Positions 1-9,267 of a DNA stretch of 62,125 nucleotides are shown in pieces (the first letter of the stretch is position 1; each line of letters starts with the position of its first letter). The stretch covers positions 1 through 62,125 of the forward strand of contig PBNL01000017.1 in assembly GCA_002723115.1 (NCBI GenBank). Direction: 5' to 3'. This stretch comes from Methanobacteriota archaeon. Lineage in GTDB: Bacteria; Bacteroidota; Bacteroidia; Flavobacteriales_D; Sanyastnellaceae. The notes under the pieces were generated by a model that worked only from the letters and a program-made list of their open reading frames with translations, had not been told where the DNA came from and ran no database searches. A program made the translations under genes and the position numbers.

Positions 1-96
1 ACTACTGGACAACCACATATGTTCCACCGTGCACACTGGCACGAGGGGAAGCTTTACTACAAGGGTAAGGTGGTTATGGAAAGAGAAGAGGCATAA
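1..96 (+). CDS. rpmF: 50S ribosomal protein L32, C-terminal part
   Basis: The window opens inside this gene. The 31 residues before the TAA stop at 94-96 read [16 protein letters not shown] and on to EEA, which fits the end of bacterial L32. L32 is a small protein of the large ribosomal subunit. Its place just upstream of fabH-accB-accC matches the common rpmF-fatty acid gene order. A strong intrinsic terminator follows, so fabH is probably transcribed separately. The N-terminal half lies outside the window. Confidence 0.85.
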   Translation, partial: TTGQPHMFHRAHWHEGKLYYKGKVVMEREEA

Positions 97-132
97 CGAG
101 TAGCCTTTACTCAATCGAATGATATTCAATTC

Positions 133-157
133 AAGGGGAGCTTCCGCTCCCCTTTTT
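133..157 (+). terminator. Intrinsic terminator after rpmF
   Basis: GGGGAGC at 135-141 and GCTCCCC at 146-152 form a 7 bp G+C-rich stem with a TTCC loop. Flanking A and T residues extend it by two pairs. A run of five T follows at 153-157. It is one of only two clear intrinsic terminators I see in the window. Confidence 0.85.
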
Positions 158-279
158 ATATACGCGATAGTTATTCACGTTTAAGTTTTTAAGACTAAAC
201 TCACAAGAGTATGCCAAACCATTTTAAGCATATAACTTGCGCTACTATTCGCATTTATGACGAACTGAATCAATAATTT

Positions 280-1272
280 ATGAAAGCAGCAATCACATGT
301 GTCGCGGGGTATGTTCCTGAGGATGTACTAACGAACGACGACCTAAGTAAAATGGTCGACACTAACGACGAATGGATTAAGACTAGAACTGGAATATCTC
401 AAAGACATATTCTTAAAGATCCAACAAAAGCAACGTCAGACATGGGAGCTGAAGCTGTAAAAACTCTTTGTAAAAAGAGAGGAATAGATCCAACAGAAAT
501 TGATGTAATAATTACAGCAACTGTTACTCCTGATATGCTGTTTCCATCAACTTCTAACTTGATTGCTGTAAAAGCAGGTGCAACAAAAGCTTGGGGGTTT
601 GATCTTAGCGCTGCTTGCTCAGGGTTCTTATTCGCATTAACTACCGGATCTCAGTTTATTCAAAACGGTACTTACAAGAAAGTTGTCGTTGTTGGTGCGG
701 ATAAAATGAGTTCTATTATAGACTACACAGACAGAACTACTTGTGTTCTATTTGGCGATGGAGCTGGTGCAGTTCTTTTAGAGGCATCTGAAGATGAAAA
801 CGGTGTAATAGATCATATACACCACTGTGACGGTGCAGGAGCAGAATTTTTGTGCATGAAAGCTGGTGGGTCGCTTAACCCAGCATCTCATGATACTGTT
901 GATGCTAAACAACACTACGTTTACCAAGAAGGTAAATCTGTGTTTAAAGCTGCTGTAACAGGTATGGCTGATGTCAGCTATGAAATCATGCAGAGAAATG
1001 GACTTGAAGGAAAAGATGTAGCATGGCTAGTCCCTCACCAGGCTAATCTTAGAATTATTGATGCCACTCAAAGACGAATGGGAGTAGATCCTGAAAAAGT
1101 CATGATTAATATTCAAGACTACGGAAATACTACAGCAGCAACTATCCCACTTTGTTTAAGAGATTGGGAATCACAACTAAAGAAGGGTGATAACATCATT
1201 CTAGCAGCATTTGGCGGTGGGTTTACTTGGGGTAGTATCTACCTAAAGTGGGCTTACGAGGCTAAATCTTAA
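280..1272 (+). CDS. fabH: Beta-ketoacyl-ACP synthase III (KASIII)
   Basis: FabH condenses acetyl-CoA (or a branched primer) with malonyl-ACP to start fatty-acid synthesis in the cytoplasm. The 330-residue length is typical. The Cys-His-Asn triad is visible: Cys113 in AACSGF, His253 in VPHQAN and Asn283 in YGNTTAA. The glycine-rich C-terminal end [11 protein letters not shown] is also characteristic. It leads a run with accB (40 nt downstream) and accC, which supply malonyl-CoA. The 183 bp upstream gap holds the rpmF terminator; I could not place a convincing fabH promoter there. Confidence 0.97.
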   Translation: MKAAITCVAGYVPEDVLTNDDLSKMVDTNDEWIKTRTGISQRHILKDPTKATSDMGAEAVKTLCKKRGIDPTEIDVIITATVTPDMLFPSTSNLIAVKAGATKAWGFDLSAACSGFLFALTTGSQFIQNGTYKKVVVVGADKMSSIIDYTDRTTCVLFGDGAGAVLLEASEDENGVIDHIHHCDGAGAEFLCMKAGGSLNPASHDTVDAKQHYVYQEGKSVFKAAVTGMADVSYEIMQRNGLEGKDVAWLVPHQANLRIIDATQRRMGVDPEKVMINIQDYGNTTAATIPLCLRDWESQLKKGDNIILAAFGGGFTWGSIYLKWAYEAKS

Positions 1273-1312
1273 TTTTACATTATTAACTTGGTCACCTGAA
1301 TCGCAAGCGATC

Positions 1313-1867
1313 ATGAAACAAACTGAAATACACGACCTCATCAAATTCGTAGCTAAGGCTGGAGTTACTGAGGTAGAAATAGAGCACAAAGACTTTAAAA
1401 TCACAATTAAGTCAGAGATGCCTAAGAAAGGGAAGAAAGGTTCTGAAGAGCCTATCATCCAGCAAATACAAGTGCCTGTTGCAACTCCTGTAATACAGGC
1501 TCCTGTAACAGCTCCTGTAGCTCAACAAGCAACTGTAGCACAGGTAGCCCCTGCTCCGGCAGCTCCGGCTTCTGTAGCAGAAGCAGCTCCTGCTCCTGAG
1601 ACACCTGAAGCTAGCGATAATTCTAATCTCATCGAAGTAAAATCTCCAATGATTGGAACTTTCTACAGACGTCCTAGTCCAGACAAGGATCCATTCAAAG
1701 AAGTAGGAGAGATTATTAAAGATGGTGATGTGGTTTGCGTAATTGAGGCTATGAAGCTCTTCAATGAGATTGAATCTGAGGTTAGTGGTAAAATTGTAAA
1801 GTTCTTAGTAGAGGACAATTCTCCTGTTGAGTACGATCAACCACTTTACCTGGTTGATCCTTCTTGA
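1313..1867 (+). CDS. accB: Acetyl-CoA carboxylase biotin carboxyl carrier protein
   Basis: AccB carries the biotin that moves CO2 from biotin carboxylase to the carboxyltransferase. The C-terminal biotinyl domain (about residues 105-184) has the EAMKLFNEI motif with the biotinylated Lys148. Residues about 55-100 are a flexible Ala/Pro/Val linker, expected for a swinging arm. The N-terminal segment MKQTEIHDLIKFVAKAG is typical of bacterial AccB. accC starts 16 nt downstream, so the two are surely co-transcribed. Confidence 0.97.
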   Translation: MKQTEIHDLIKFVAKAGVTEVEIEHKDFKITIKSEMPKKGKKGSEEPIIQQIQVPVATPVIQAPVTAPVAQQATVAQVAPAPAAPASVAEAAPAPETPEASDNSNLIEVKSPMIGTFYRRPSPDKDPFKEVGEIIKDGDVVCVIEAMKLFNEIESEVSGKIVKFLVEDNSPVEYDQPLYLVDPS

Positions 1868-1883
1868 TCAATACTATTAAGTC

Positions 1884-3218
1884 ATGTTTAAGAAGATCCT
1901 CATAGCAAATAGAGGCGAAATCGCATTACGCGTTATTCGTACTTGTCGTGAAATGGGTATAAAGACAGTAGCTGTTTATTCAACTGCTGACAAAGACAGT
2001 CTTCCTGTGCGTTTTGCCGACGAAGCTGTATGTATAGGCCCTGCACCTAGTAGCGAGAGCTATTTAAATATCCCTAATATTATTGCCGCGGCTGAAATCA
2101 CAAATGCTGATGCAATTCATCCTGGATACGGTTTCTTAAGTGAAAACGCTGCCTTCTCAAGAGTATGCCAAGAAAACGACATCAAATTCATTGGGGCAAG
2201 CCCTGAGATGATTGATGCAATGGGAGATAAAGCATCTGCAAAGTCTACAATGAAGGCTGCAGGAGTTCCTACCATACCTGGATCTGAAGGCATATTAGAC
2301 TCATTAGAAGAAGCGATTGAATGCGCAAAAGAAATTGGATATCCTGTTATGCTCAAAGCAACAGCTGGGGGTGGCGGAAAGGGAATGCAAGTTTGTCACG
2401 ATGACGAAAGTCTTGCTGAAGGTTGGGAAAGCACGAGAAGAGAAGCAGCAGCAGCATTTGGAAATGACGGTATGTACATGGAGAAGTTCGTTGTGGAACC
2501 TCGCCATATAGAAATTCAAATCGCATCTGATTATAGAGGTAAAGCTTGCCACTTAAGTGAAAGAGATTGCTCTATACAACGTCGTCACCAAAAGTTAGTA
2601 GAGGAGGTTCCTTCTCCATACATGACAGACGACCTTCGTGAAAAGATGGGAGAAGCTGCAATTAGAGCAGCTGAAGCTGTAAAATACGAAGGTGTTGGTA
2701 CTGTTGAATTTCTAGTTGACGCTAACCGCGACTTCTACTTTATGGAAATGAACACTCGTATTCAAGTAGAGCACACAATTACTGAAGAGGTTATTAATTA
2801 CGACCTGATCAAGGAGCAAATTAAACTTGCTGCTGGAGAGAAAATCAAAGGACGGAATCACTTCCCTAAGATGCATGCTATACAGTGTCGTATTAATGCA
2901 GAGGACCCTGACAGAAATTTTGCTCCTTGTCCTGGTAATATCACTAATTACCATCAACCTGGTGGTCACGGAGTTCGTTTAGATACTCATGCTTATGCTG
3001 GATACCGCATCCCTCCTTACTATGATAGCATGATTAGTAAGTTGATTGTAGTAGCCCAAACAAGAGAGGAAGCCATCACTAAGATGGAAAGAGCTCTTGA
3101 CGAATACATTATTGAAGGTATCAAGACTACTATTCCATTCCACAAGAAACTAATGAAGCACGAAAGATTTCGTTCTGGAAACTTCACTACTAAGTTTATG
3201 GAAGAAGAGGATATCTAG
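1884..3218 (+). CDS. accC: Acetyl-CoA carboxylase, biotin carboxylase subunit
   Basis: AccC uses ATP and bicarbonate to carboxylate biotin on AccB. The 444-residue length fits the family. The start [14 protein letters not shown], the ATP-grasp glycine loop AGGGGKGM (residues 161-168) and [11 protein letters not shown] are all present. It ends the fabH-accB-accC run. Its last 23 bp overlap the 3' end of the convergent nucleotidyltransferase gene, with no terminator between them. Confidence 0.97.
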   Translation: MFKKILIANRGEIALRVIRTCREMGIKTVAVYSTADKDSLPVRFADEAVCIGPAPSSESYLNIPNIIAAAEITNADAIHPGYGFLSENAAFSRVCQENDIKFIGASPEMIDAMGDKASAKSTMKAAGVPTIPGSEGILDSLEEAIECAKEIGYPVMLKATAGGGGKGMQVCHDDESLAEGWESTRREAAAAFGNDGMYMEKFVVEPRHIEIQIASDYRGKACHLSERDCSIQRRHQKLVEEVPSPYMTDDLREKMGEAAIRAAEAVKYEGVGTVEFLVDANRDFYFMEMNTRIQVEHTITEEVINYDLIKEQIKLAAGEKIKGRNHFPKMHAIQCRINAEDPDRNFAPCPGNITNYHQPGGHGVRLDTHAYAGYRIPPYYDSMISKLIVVAQTREEAITKMERALDEYIIEGIKTTIPFHKKLMKHERFRSGNFTTKFMEEEDI

Positions 3219-3678
3219 ACTTTAAAATATTGGTCGTACTATGACCTGGGAGGAGCGGTACAGTTTGTACTTTTCCTCCATTTTTTTTCACTTCATTAGA
3301 CCCAACAATGTATTTGGGATCTGAAGTGTCTGTACAAGAAACGTCGTAATCATTTCCTTTTACAAGAACATCCGGATTAATCGCTTCAATTGCTTCTAAA
3401 GGAGTATCCTCACTGAAAATTATCACCAAGTCAACACAATTAATTGCTGTTAAAACCATAGCCCTATCCTCTTCGCTATTGATAGGTCTTTCGGGTCCTT
3501 TGTTGAGTCTTCTTACACTCTCGTCATCATTTATAGCGACGATTAATTTTGACCCAAATTTAGATGCTGCTTCAAGGCAATGTATGTGACCAACATGAAG
3601 AATATCAAAAACACCGTTGGTAAACACAATCTTGTGCCCCTCATTACGCCAATTTTCAATAGTATCTAAAATGCTCAT
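3196..3678 (-). CDS. rfaE2: RfaE2/HldE-C-like nucleotidyltransferase (heptose-phosphate adenylyltransferase type)
   Basis: The protein is a cytidylyltransferase-fold enzyme of about 160 residues. It has the nucleotide-binding core [16 protein letters not shown] near the N-terminus and ends with GHSTTNIL, matching the RfaE2 type that activates heptose-1-phosphate for LPS core synthesis. gmhA elsewhere in the window fits the same pathway. I chose the ATG at 3678, which overlaps the upstream stop by one base (TGATG). A GTG one codon earlier is possible. Glycerol-3-phosphate cytidylyltransferase is a less likely alternative. Confidence 0.85.
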   Translation of the reverse strand: MSILDTIENWRNEGHKIVFTNGVFDILHVGHIHCLEAASKFGSKLIVAINDDESVRRLNKGPERPINSEEDRAMVLTAINCVDLVIIFSEDTPLEAIEAINPDVLVKGNDYDVSCTDTSDPKYIVGSNEVKKNGGKVQTVPLLPGHSTTNILKSRYPLLP

Positions 3679-4637
3679 CACTTAGCTTTGTTGAGTCTAG
3701 CGACAACTAAAACTATATATCCAATAGCGCCAGTTATGATGAGCATAGCGGTTTGGGTTATCCAAACAACATTTCCAACAGCAAGTCCTATCACCTTCTC
3801 ATAACCTATAGACTCAAAACCAAGCATAACTGCTCCTTGGTAAGAACCAACACCACCTGGTGAGGGGAATAGCATCCCAAATCCTCCGCTAACCATTACC
3901 CAAAGTCCCTGAAAAATACCCAGATCCTCTAGTCCATCCATCGATGCAAAAAGCACGTAGGCCATCAAGTAGTACATAATCCAAATAAATAGTGTGTGTG
4001 CTATGAAAAGTGAGCGTTTGCTCATGTTTTGGACACTTTTCACACCATCGAATATGCCTTTTATAAAGCTGAAAACTTTTGAGTTTTTATATCTCCTCTT
4101 GAGAATAGCATAGCTTCCAATGCCCAACACTCCGATAGCTAACATTAGCATAACTAGAGCAGATCCTCCGGGAATTTGAACAGATGAGAACATCTGCATA
4201 ACAGCATTAAAATTGGTAATCAATGCTACTGCTAGAAAAATCGCAAGCATAAAAACATCTACAACTCTTTCAGTTATAACAGTACCTATGAGTTTATCTA
4301 CAGGAACATCATCAGTTGAATTCAGTGCTGCACATCTTGCTACCTCGCCAGATCTTGGAACGAATGTGTTTGCTAGGTAGCCAAAAGCTACAGAAGCGAC
4401 TGCGTTTAAGGGTTTGGCCTCATAGCCCATTGGGCTGAGTAATAAATTCCATCTTAATCCACGACTCACAACTGCTAAAAAGCCCATTGTAAACGTCGTG
4501 GCAACAGCCCAAACCGGTGCTGAAGACATTTTCTCAAGCAGAGCGTCCTTGTCTCCAACAAGCTCAGTTAACTTGATTAGAAGATATACACCTATGGCAA
4601 GAAATATTGCGTAAGTGATGATCTTCTTAAAGCTCAT
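3678..4637 (-). CDS. UPF0104 / YbhN-type (lysylphosphatidylglycerol synthase TM domain) membrane protein
   Basis: This is a 319-residue polytopic inner-membrane protein with about seven or eight hydrophobic segments. Two family signatures are visible: PRSGEVAR at residues 94-101 and PSPGGVGSYQ at 258-267. Members share the membrane domain of MprF and are thought to act as lipid flippases or permeases, but the substrate is unknown here. It starts directly after the panD stop, and the nucleotidyltransferase start overlaps its own stop. A second family member lies at 5619-6668. Confidence 0.85.
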   Translation of the reverse strand: MSFKKIITYAIFLAIGVYLLIKLTELVGDKDALLEKMSSAPVWAVATTFTMGFLAVVSRGLRWNLLLSPMGYEAKPLNAVASVAFGYLANTFVPRSGEVARCAALNSTDDVPVDKLIGTVITERVVDVFMLAIFLAVALITNFNAVMQMFSSVQIPGGSALVMLMLAIGVLGIGSYAILKRRYKNSKVFSFIKGIFDGVKSVQNMSKRSLFIAHTLFIWIMYYLMAYVLFASMDGLEDLGIFQGLWVMVSGGFGMLFPSPGGVGSYQGAVMLGFESIGYEKVIGLAVGNVVWITQTAMLIITGAIGYIVLVVARLNKAK

Positions 4638-4988
4638 TTAGACAATTTTATTAGTTGCAGTGTCTGGGAAAACAACGGTTGGAGTGAAGTTTTGGGCTTC
4701 CTCTACTGTCATCATTCCGTAGGCGATTACAATGATGATATCTCCTGGTTGGCATCTTCTTGCAGCAGGTCCGTTTAAGCAGACTTGGCCAGATCCTCTT
4801 TCACCCTTGATGGTGTAGGTCTCGATGCGCTCACCGTTATTTACGTTTACGATTTGGACTTTTTCACCTTCAACTAAACCAGATGCCTCTAAAAGGTCTG
4901 GATCAAGAGTGATACTTCCAATGTAGTTTAGATCAGCTTCTGTGACAGTTAGCCGATGCAACTTAGATCGCATTACTGTGATTAACAT
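4638..4988 (-). CDS. panD: Aspartate 1-decarboxylase
   Basis: PanD decarboxylates aspartate to beta-alanine for pantothenate and CoA. It is a pyruvoyl enzyme that cuts itself between Gly24 and Ser25, seen here as NYIGSITLD. Arg54, Tyr58 and Asn72 of the active site also appear. The reading frame is open further upstream, but family alignment puts the start at [11 protein letters not shown]. That ATG also sits 4 nt after the -7 promoter box at 4993-5000. The mature length of 116 residues is normal. The UPF0104 gene follows without a gap. Confidence 0.95.
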   Translation of the reverse strand: MLITVMRSKLHRLTVTEADLNYIGSITLDPDLLEASGLVEGEKVQIVNVNNGERIETYTIKGERGSGQVCLNGPAARRCQPGDIIIVIAYGMMTVEEAQNFTPTVVFPDTATNKIV

Positions 4989-4992
4989 GGTG

Positions 4993-5000
4993 CAAAAATA
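4993..5000 (-). promoter_or_regulatory. -7 promoter box TATTTTTG for panD
   Basis: On the reverse strand TATTTTTG matches the Bacteroidota -7 consensus TAnnTTTG exactly. It lies 4 nt before the panD ATG, so transcription should begin at or next to the start codon. It also argues against the longer reading frame as the true panD start. Confidence 0.65.
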
Positions 5001-5007
5001 CTCTATT

Positions 5008-5583
5008 CTATTGCTTTTTCTGTTGCCAAACCTCATAGGTTTTCTTCGCCTCTTCAAACCACTCTTCTCCGTACTTCCTAACTAATGCGTCCCTGCAAAA
5101 ATCCAATACTGTAATCTCCTTTGCAGCACCACATTTTCTAGCCCCCTCACAGATATTCCACTGGTGATAATTTAATGCTTCAAAATCTACTAATTCCTTA
5201 ATTCTAATTGGGTAAAGGTGACATGAAATGGGTTTTTTCCATGTTGTTTGGCCTTCTCTATGTGCCCTTTCAATTCCACATTGAAGCACACCTCCTTCAG
5301 TTGTTGCATAAACACAAACTCCCCCATCTACTAAAGGCGTTTCAAGTCCTCCGTCTTGGCCTACGGTAAAGAGACCAGTTTTTTCAATTATGTCAATGCC
5401 TTCCTGATTTAAAAACGGTTTAATATCGTCGTATATGGAATCTAATATTGCGCACTCCTCCTCAGTCAACGGCGCGCCCCCTTCGCCTTCGACACAACAA
5501 GCACCCTTACAAGCATTAAGATCGCATGCAAAATGCTTGTCGAAAATGTCCTCAGACAACAACTTACTACCAACCAAAATCAT
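5008..5583 (-). CDS. DUF3109 family cysteine-rich protein
   Basis: This 191-residue soluble protein resembles the DUF3109 family, widespread in Bacteroidota and of unknown function. It has many cysteines: Cys20, 25, 29 and 30 in a cluster ([13 protein letters not shown]), then Cys44, 90, 102, 121, 145, 151 and 163. This pattern recalls YkgJ-type metal- or cluster-binding proteins, so metal binding is a reasonable guess. The start ATG is 5 nt after a -7-like box and 35 bp from the divergent UPF0104 gene. Confidence 0.8.
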   Translation of the reverse strand: MILVGSKLLSEDIFDKHFACDLNACKGACCVEGEGGAPLTEEECAILDSIYDDIKPFLNQEGIDIIEKTGLFTVGQDGGLETPLVDGGVCVYATTEGGVLQCGIERAHREGQTTWKKPISCHLYPIRIKELVDFEALNYHQWNICEGARKCGAAKEITVLDFCRDALVRKYGEEWFEEAKKTYEVWQQKKQ

Positions 5584-5588
5584 ATGCG

Positions 5589-5596
5589 CGAAGTTA
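5589..5596 (-). promoter_or_regulatory. -7 promoter box TAACTTCG for the DUF3109 gene
   Basis: The reverse-strand box matches TAnnTTTG at seven of eight positions. It lies 5 nt from the ATG at 5583. It sits back to back with the forward box at 5606-5613 inside a 35 bp divergent gap. Confidence 0.5.
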
Positions 5597-5605
5597 AGGT
5601 CAGAT

Positions 5606-5613
5606 TATATTTG
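5606..5613 (+). promoter_or_regulatory. -7 promoter box TATATTTG for the second UPF0104 gene
   Basis: TATATTTG is an exact TAnnTTTG match, 5 nt before the ATG at 5619. A leaderless transcript is predicted. Confidence 0.65.
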
Positions 5614-5618
5614 CCTCG

Positions 5619-6668
5619 ATGTCGCAAAATGGAAATGAGAATTTAAGGAAAGGGCTTTCGAGGGTGAAGTTGTTGTTGCCAACAGTTTTGGGGTTGGGTG
5701 TGATCTTCTATTTATTTAAGGATGATTTTGCTCAGGCTGAAGGATTCAAATGGACAGGCACTACTACTCTAGCGCTTTGCTTGGCCCTAACTATGGTTTT
5801 TATCAGAGATGCAGCTTATGTTCTTAGGCTTAAGATTCTTTCTTCTGGTGAATTGAGTTGGAGGGGGGCGTTTAATTCGGTTATGCTTTGGGAATTTGCG
5901 TCTGCTTTAACGCCGACAGTTATTGGAGGTTCTGCGTTTGCAGTCTTAATTCTTAAAAGGGAAGGTTTGAACTTAGGCCGAAGTGTTGCAACAGTACTTG
6001 TCACTGCTCTAATGGATGAATTGTTCTACGTTGTTGCAGTTCCTACCACCCTGCTTTTTGTAAGCATTGACTCTTTTTTCCCAGGTGAATCTGAAAATCT
6101 TTGGTTTGATTCAGGAGTCCACACCCTATTCTTCAGCGGATATGTTCTGACTTGCTTTGTTTCAATAGTTGTTTTGTCAGCACTTTTTGTTAGCCCAAAA
6201 GGAACTGGCAAAGTCATTTCTCTAATATTCAAACTTCCATTATTGAGTAAATGGAGTTACAAGGTTGATGATTGGACTAGTGATTGGGAGATGGCTTCAG
6301 ATAATCTCAAGGGGAACTCTATAGGATTTTGGTTTGGTGCTTTCGGGGCAACTCTTGCAAGTTGGACTGCTAGATTCTTTACGCTTAACGCAATTTTAAT
6401 TGCATTTATGGAAGTAGTCCCTCATGGAGAAATAGTGGCAAAACAATTGGCAATGTGGATAGTCATGCTTTTAAGTCCTACCCCAGGCGCATCTGGAATA
6501 GCTGAAGTTGCATTTCCAACTTTCATAGGTCCTGCCATCACTCCAATGGTTTCGATGGCGGCATTGGGTGTTGCAGTAATTGTTTGGCGTATTCTAACCT
6601 ATTTCATTTATCTCATTATTGGAGCAATTTTAGTCCCAAATTGGTTGGCTAATACAAGGCCCACTTAA
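5619..6668 (+). CDS. UPF0104 / YbhN-type membrane protein, second copy
   Basis: This 349-residue polytopic membrane protein belongs to the same broad family as the product of 3678-4637 but is clearly diverged. Its matching signatures are TPTVIGG (residues 98-104) and SPTPGASGIAE (286-296) in place of PRSGEVA and PSPGGVGSYQ. It has about eight hydrophobic segments. Lipid flipping or permease activity is inferred from the family only. It is divergent from the DUF3109 gene, and the PLP enzyme gene starts 29 nt after it. Confidence 0.83.
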   Translation: MSQNGNENLRKGLSRVKLLLPTVLGLGVIFYLFKDDFAQAEGFKWTGTTTLALCLALTMVFIRDAAYVLRLKILSSGELSWRGAFNSVMLWEFASALTPTVIGGSAFAVLILKREGLNLGRSVATVLVTALMDELFYVVAVPTTLLFVSIDSFFPGESENLWFDSGVHTLFFSGYVLTCFVSIVVLSALFVSPKGTGKVISLIFKLPLLSKWSYKVDDWTSDWEMASDNLKGNSIGFWFGAFGATLASWTARFFTLNAILIAFMEVVPHGEIVAKQLAMWIVMLLSPTPGASGIAEVAFPTFIGPAITPMVSMAALGVAVIVWRILTYFIYLIIGAILVPNWLANTRPT

Positions 6669-6671
6669 CGT

Positions 6672-6679
6672 AACTTTAT
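6672..6679 (+). promoter_or_regulatory. Possible -7 box TAACTTTA before the PLP enzyme gene
   Basis: It matches seven of eight positions of TAnnTTTG, 18 nt before the ATG at 6698. This could give the PLP gene-kmo pair its own short-leader transcript. Weak evidence alone. Confidence 0.3.
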
Positions 6680-6697
6680 ATCCCTAAGAAAATAATC

Positions 6698-7849
6698 ATG
6701 GCGAAAGGAAAAGGAACGAGAGCGGTACACGCAGGAGTTAAGCCTTGCGAGGCGACAGGAGCTATTATGACTCCCATATACCAAACCTCAACATACGTTC
6801 AAGAGGGAGTGGGAAATCACAAGGGATACGAGTATTCAAGAACATTAAATCCAACAAGGCACGCACTGGAAAATGCGTTGGCTGAGCTAGAGGGTGCTAA
6901 ACACGGATTGGCTTTTGGCAGTGGCCTTGCTGCAATGGACAATCTGATTAAAATACTTAAGCCAGGCGACGAGGTAATTTCAACTGATGATTTATACGGT
7001 GGCTCGTATCGATTGTTCACTACTGTTTTTGAGAATTACGGTATCAAGTTCAACTTTATAGACTTGAGCGATATGGATGCGTTAAAGTCAGCAGTTAATC
7101 AGAACACAAGGATGGTTTGGATTGAAACTCCAACCAATCCCATGATGAAAATCACAGATATCAAGGCGATTTCTGAAGCTGTATCAGGGAATGATGTTTT
7201 AGTGTGCGTTGACAACACTTTTGCAACACCAATGCTTCAACTTCCATTAGCCCAGGGTGCTGATGTTGTTATGCATTCTGCAACAAAGTACCTCGGTGGT
7301 CACTCTGATGTAGTGATGGGTTGCCTGATGCTCAATGACGACGATTTAGACCTTAAGCTGCGCACCCTGCAAAACTCATGTGGAGCGATTGCCGGGCCAA
7401 TGGACAGCTTCCTAGTCTTACGAGGCATTAAAACTCTTCACTTAAGAATGCAAAGGCATTGCGAAAACGGAAAAGCAGTAGTTGAGTTCCTCAATTCTCA
7501 CCCAAAAGTCGAAAGAGTTTACTGGCCAGGTCTTGAATCTCATCCAGGTCATGATGTTGCCAAGAGACAAATGAGTGATTTTGGAGGAATGATTTCTTTC
7601 ACTATCGCAGGAGACAATATTGAAACTGCTCACAAATTTGTTGAAGCCGTAGAGATTTTTACTCTTGCTGAATCTTTAGGAGGTGTTGAGTCTTTAATTG
7701 GACACCCTGCGACAATGACACATGCATCTATTCCAAAAGAGGTGCGTGAAAAAGTAGGCGTTACAGACGGATTGATTAGATTGAGTCTAGGAGTTGAGGA
7801 TTCGGAAGATTTAATTGCTGATCTAAGTCGTGCTTTTGACAAATTATAA
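6698..7849 (+). CDS. Cystathionine gamma-synthase/lyase family PLP enzyme
   Basis: This 383-residue member of the Cys/Met-metabolism PLP family (MetB/MetC/Mgl type) starts with the usual TRAVHAG region. The PLP-binding lysine is Lys197 in SATKYLGGHSD; EYSRTLNPTR and SLGGVESL are also family marks. It probably makes or cleaves cystathionine, but sequence alone does not separate gamma-synthase, gamma-lyase and beta-lyase. Its TAA stop overlaps the kmo ATG by one base, so translation of the two is probably coupled, an unusual partnership. Confidence 0.88.
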   Translation: MAKGKGTRAVHAGVKPCEATGAIMTPIYQTSTYVQEGVGNHKGYEYSRTLNPTRHALENALAELEGAKHGLAFGSGLAAMDNLIKILKPGDEVISTDDLYGGSYRLFTTVFENYGIKFNFIDLSDMDALKSAVNQNTRMVWIETPTNPMMKITDIKAISEAVSGNDVLVCVDNTFATPMLQLPLAQGADVVMHSATKYLGGHSDVVMGCLMLNDDDLDLKLRTLQNSCGAIAGPMDSFLVLRGIKTLHLRMQRHCENGKAVVEFLNSHPKVERVYWPGLESHPGHDVAKRQMSDFGGMISFTIAGDNIETAHKFVEAVEIFTLAESLGGVESLIGHPATMTHASIPKEVREKVGVTDGLIRLSLGVEDSEDLIADLSRAFDKL

Positions 7850-9267
7850 TGCCAAACCCTAAAGAACACCACGCAGTAGTTGGAGCTGGACTAATTGGAG
7901 GTCTTTGGGCTCTTATGCTAGCACAGAGAGGGTATAAAGTCACCCTATACGACAGGCGACCTGACCCTAGAAAAGCTGGGGTAGATGCAGGTCGATCTAT
8001 CAACCTTGCGCTAAGTGATCGTGGTTGGAAGGCAATGACAAAAGCTGGGGTTGATGAAGTCGTGCGTACAATTGCTCTTCCAGTTAAAGGCCGAATGATG
8101 CACGACCACAGTGGCAATCAGTTTTTTCAGCAATACGGAAACGACGATCAATTTATTTACTCTGTATCCAGAGGTGGTCTCAATATGTTGTTAGTGGAAG
8201 AGGCTGAGAAGCACCCAAATGTTGAGGTCAAATTCGATCACCCTTGTTCAGGATATTCAATTAATGATAAAGGAACAGTTGATGTGAACTTTAAAGATGG
8301 AAGCACTATTGTGCACGACAGACTTTTTGGAACAGATGGGGTCTATAGTGCTGTTCGAAGCACCATGGTTCGCAACGACAGATTTAACTATACACAACAA
8401 TACATTCCTCACGGATACAAGGAAATTCTTATGATGCCAAACGACGATGGTGATTATAGAATTTCTGAAAACGGATTGCATATATGGCCTCGCGGTGAGT
8501 TTATGTTTATGGCTCTACCAAATCCAGGTGGTAGTTTTACTTGCACCCTATTTGCTCCATTCGAAGGCGAGGAAAGTTTTGAAAACATCAAAACTGATGA
8601 AGATGTAGTGGCGTTTTATCAAAAGCACTTCCCTGATTCAATAGAAATGCTTCCGAATCTTATTGAGGATTGGAATGAAAACCCCGTTAGTTCGATGTGT
8701 AACACTAAATGTTACCCGTGGAATGATGGAGGTAGAGTTGCACTATTGGGTGATGCTGCTCATGCAATAGTTCCCTTCTATGGACAGGGCATGAATTGCG
8801 GCTTTGAGGATTGCTCTATCCTATCAGAGTTAATTGACTCTCTCCCTGAAAATTCTTCTGAAAGTGACTGGAGTGCAATGTTGGGTGAATACTCACGGGT
8901 TAGAAAACCAGCTGCTGATGCAATACTTGATTTGGCCTTACACAACTATATCGTGATGAGGGATAAAACAGGCGATCCTAAATATCAATTGCAAAAAAAG
9001 ATTGAGAAGAGGATTGCAGAAGCTCATCCCGATAAATGGAAGCCCCTGTACTCACTAGTTACATTTAGTCACATACCATATAATGAGGCTTGGGATAGGG
9101 GTGAATTGCAACAAGCAGTTATGAACGTTGTGATGTCACAATCTGATATTGAAACTACTTGGGAAAGCGAAGAAATTATAGAACTTGCTATTGAAACTTT
9201 GGATAAATTCCATAGTGACTCAAATTCATTAGCAAGGCCTACGCCGCTTTTATCTGTAGATGTTTAA
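7849..9267 (+). CDS. kmo: Kynurenine 3-monooxygenase
   Basis: KMO is an FAD/NADPH aromatic hydroxylase that turns kynurenine into 3-hydroxykynurenine, a step of tryptophan breakdown and, in some bacteria, NAD synthesis from tryptophan. It has the N-terminal dinucleotide fold (VVGAGLIGG), GRSINLALSDRG typical of KMO, and the FAD motif VALLGDAAHAIVPFYGQGMN. The 472-residue length is normal. I see no other kynurenine-pathway gene in the window. It overlaps the next gene by 8 bp. Confidence 0.93.
   Translation: MPNPKEHHAVVGAGLIGGLWALMLAQRGYKVTLYDRRPDPRKAGVDAGRSINLALSDRGWKAMTKAGVDEVVRTIALPVKGRMMHDHSGNQFFQQYGNDDQFIYSVSRGGLNMLLVEEAEKHPNVEVKFDHPCSGYSINDKGTVDVNFKDGSTIVHDRLFGTDGVYSAVRSTMVRNDRFNYTQQYIPHGYKEILMMPNDDGDYRISENGLHIWPRGEFMFMALPNPGGSFTCTLFAPFEGEESFENIKTDEDVVAFYQKHFPDSIEMLPNLIEDWNENPVSSMCNTKCYPWNDGGRVALLGDAAHAIVPFYGQGMNCGFEDCSILSELIDSLPENSSESDWSAMLGEYSRVRKPAADAILDLALHNYIVMRDKTGDPKYQLQKKIEKRIAEAHPDKWKPLYSLVTFSHIPYNEAWDRGELQQAVMNVVMSQSDIETTWESEEIIELAIETLDKFHSDSNSLARPTPLLSVDV

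Noticed and set aside
97..279. A riboswitch or small RNA in the gap before fabH.
   Set aside because: Apart from the rpmF terminator I see no second hairpin set or conserved-looking motif, and no clear promoter.
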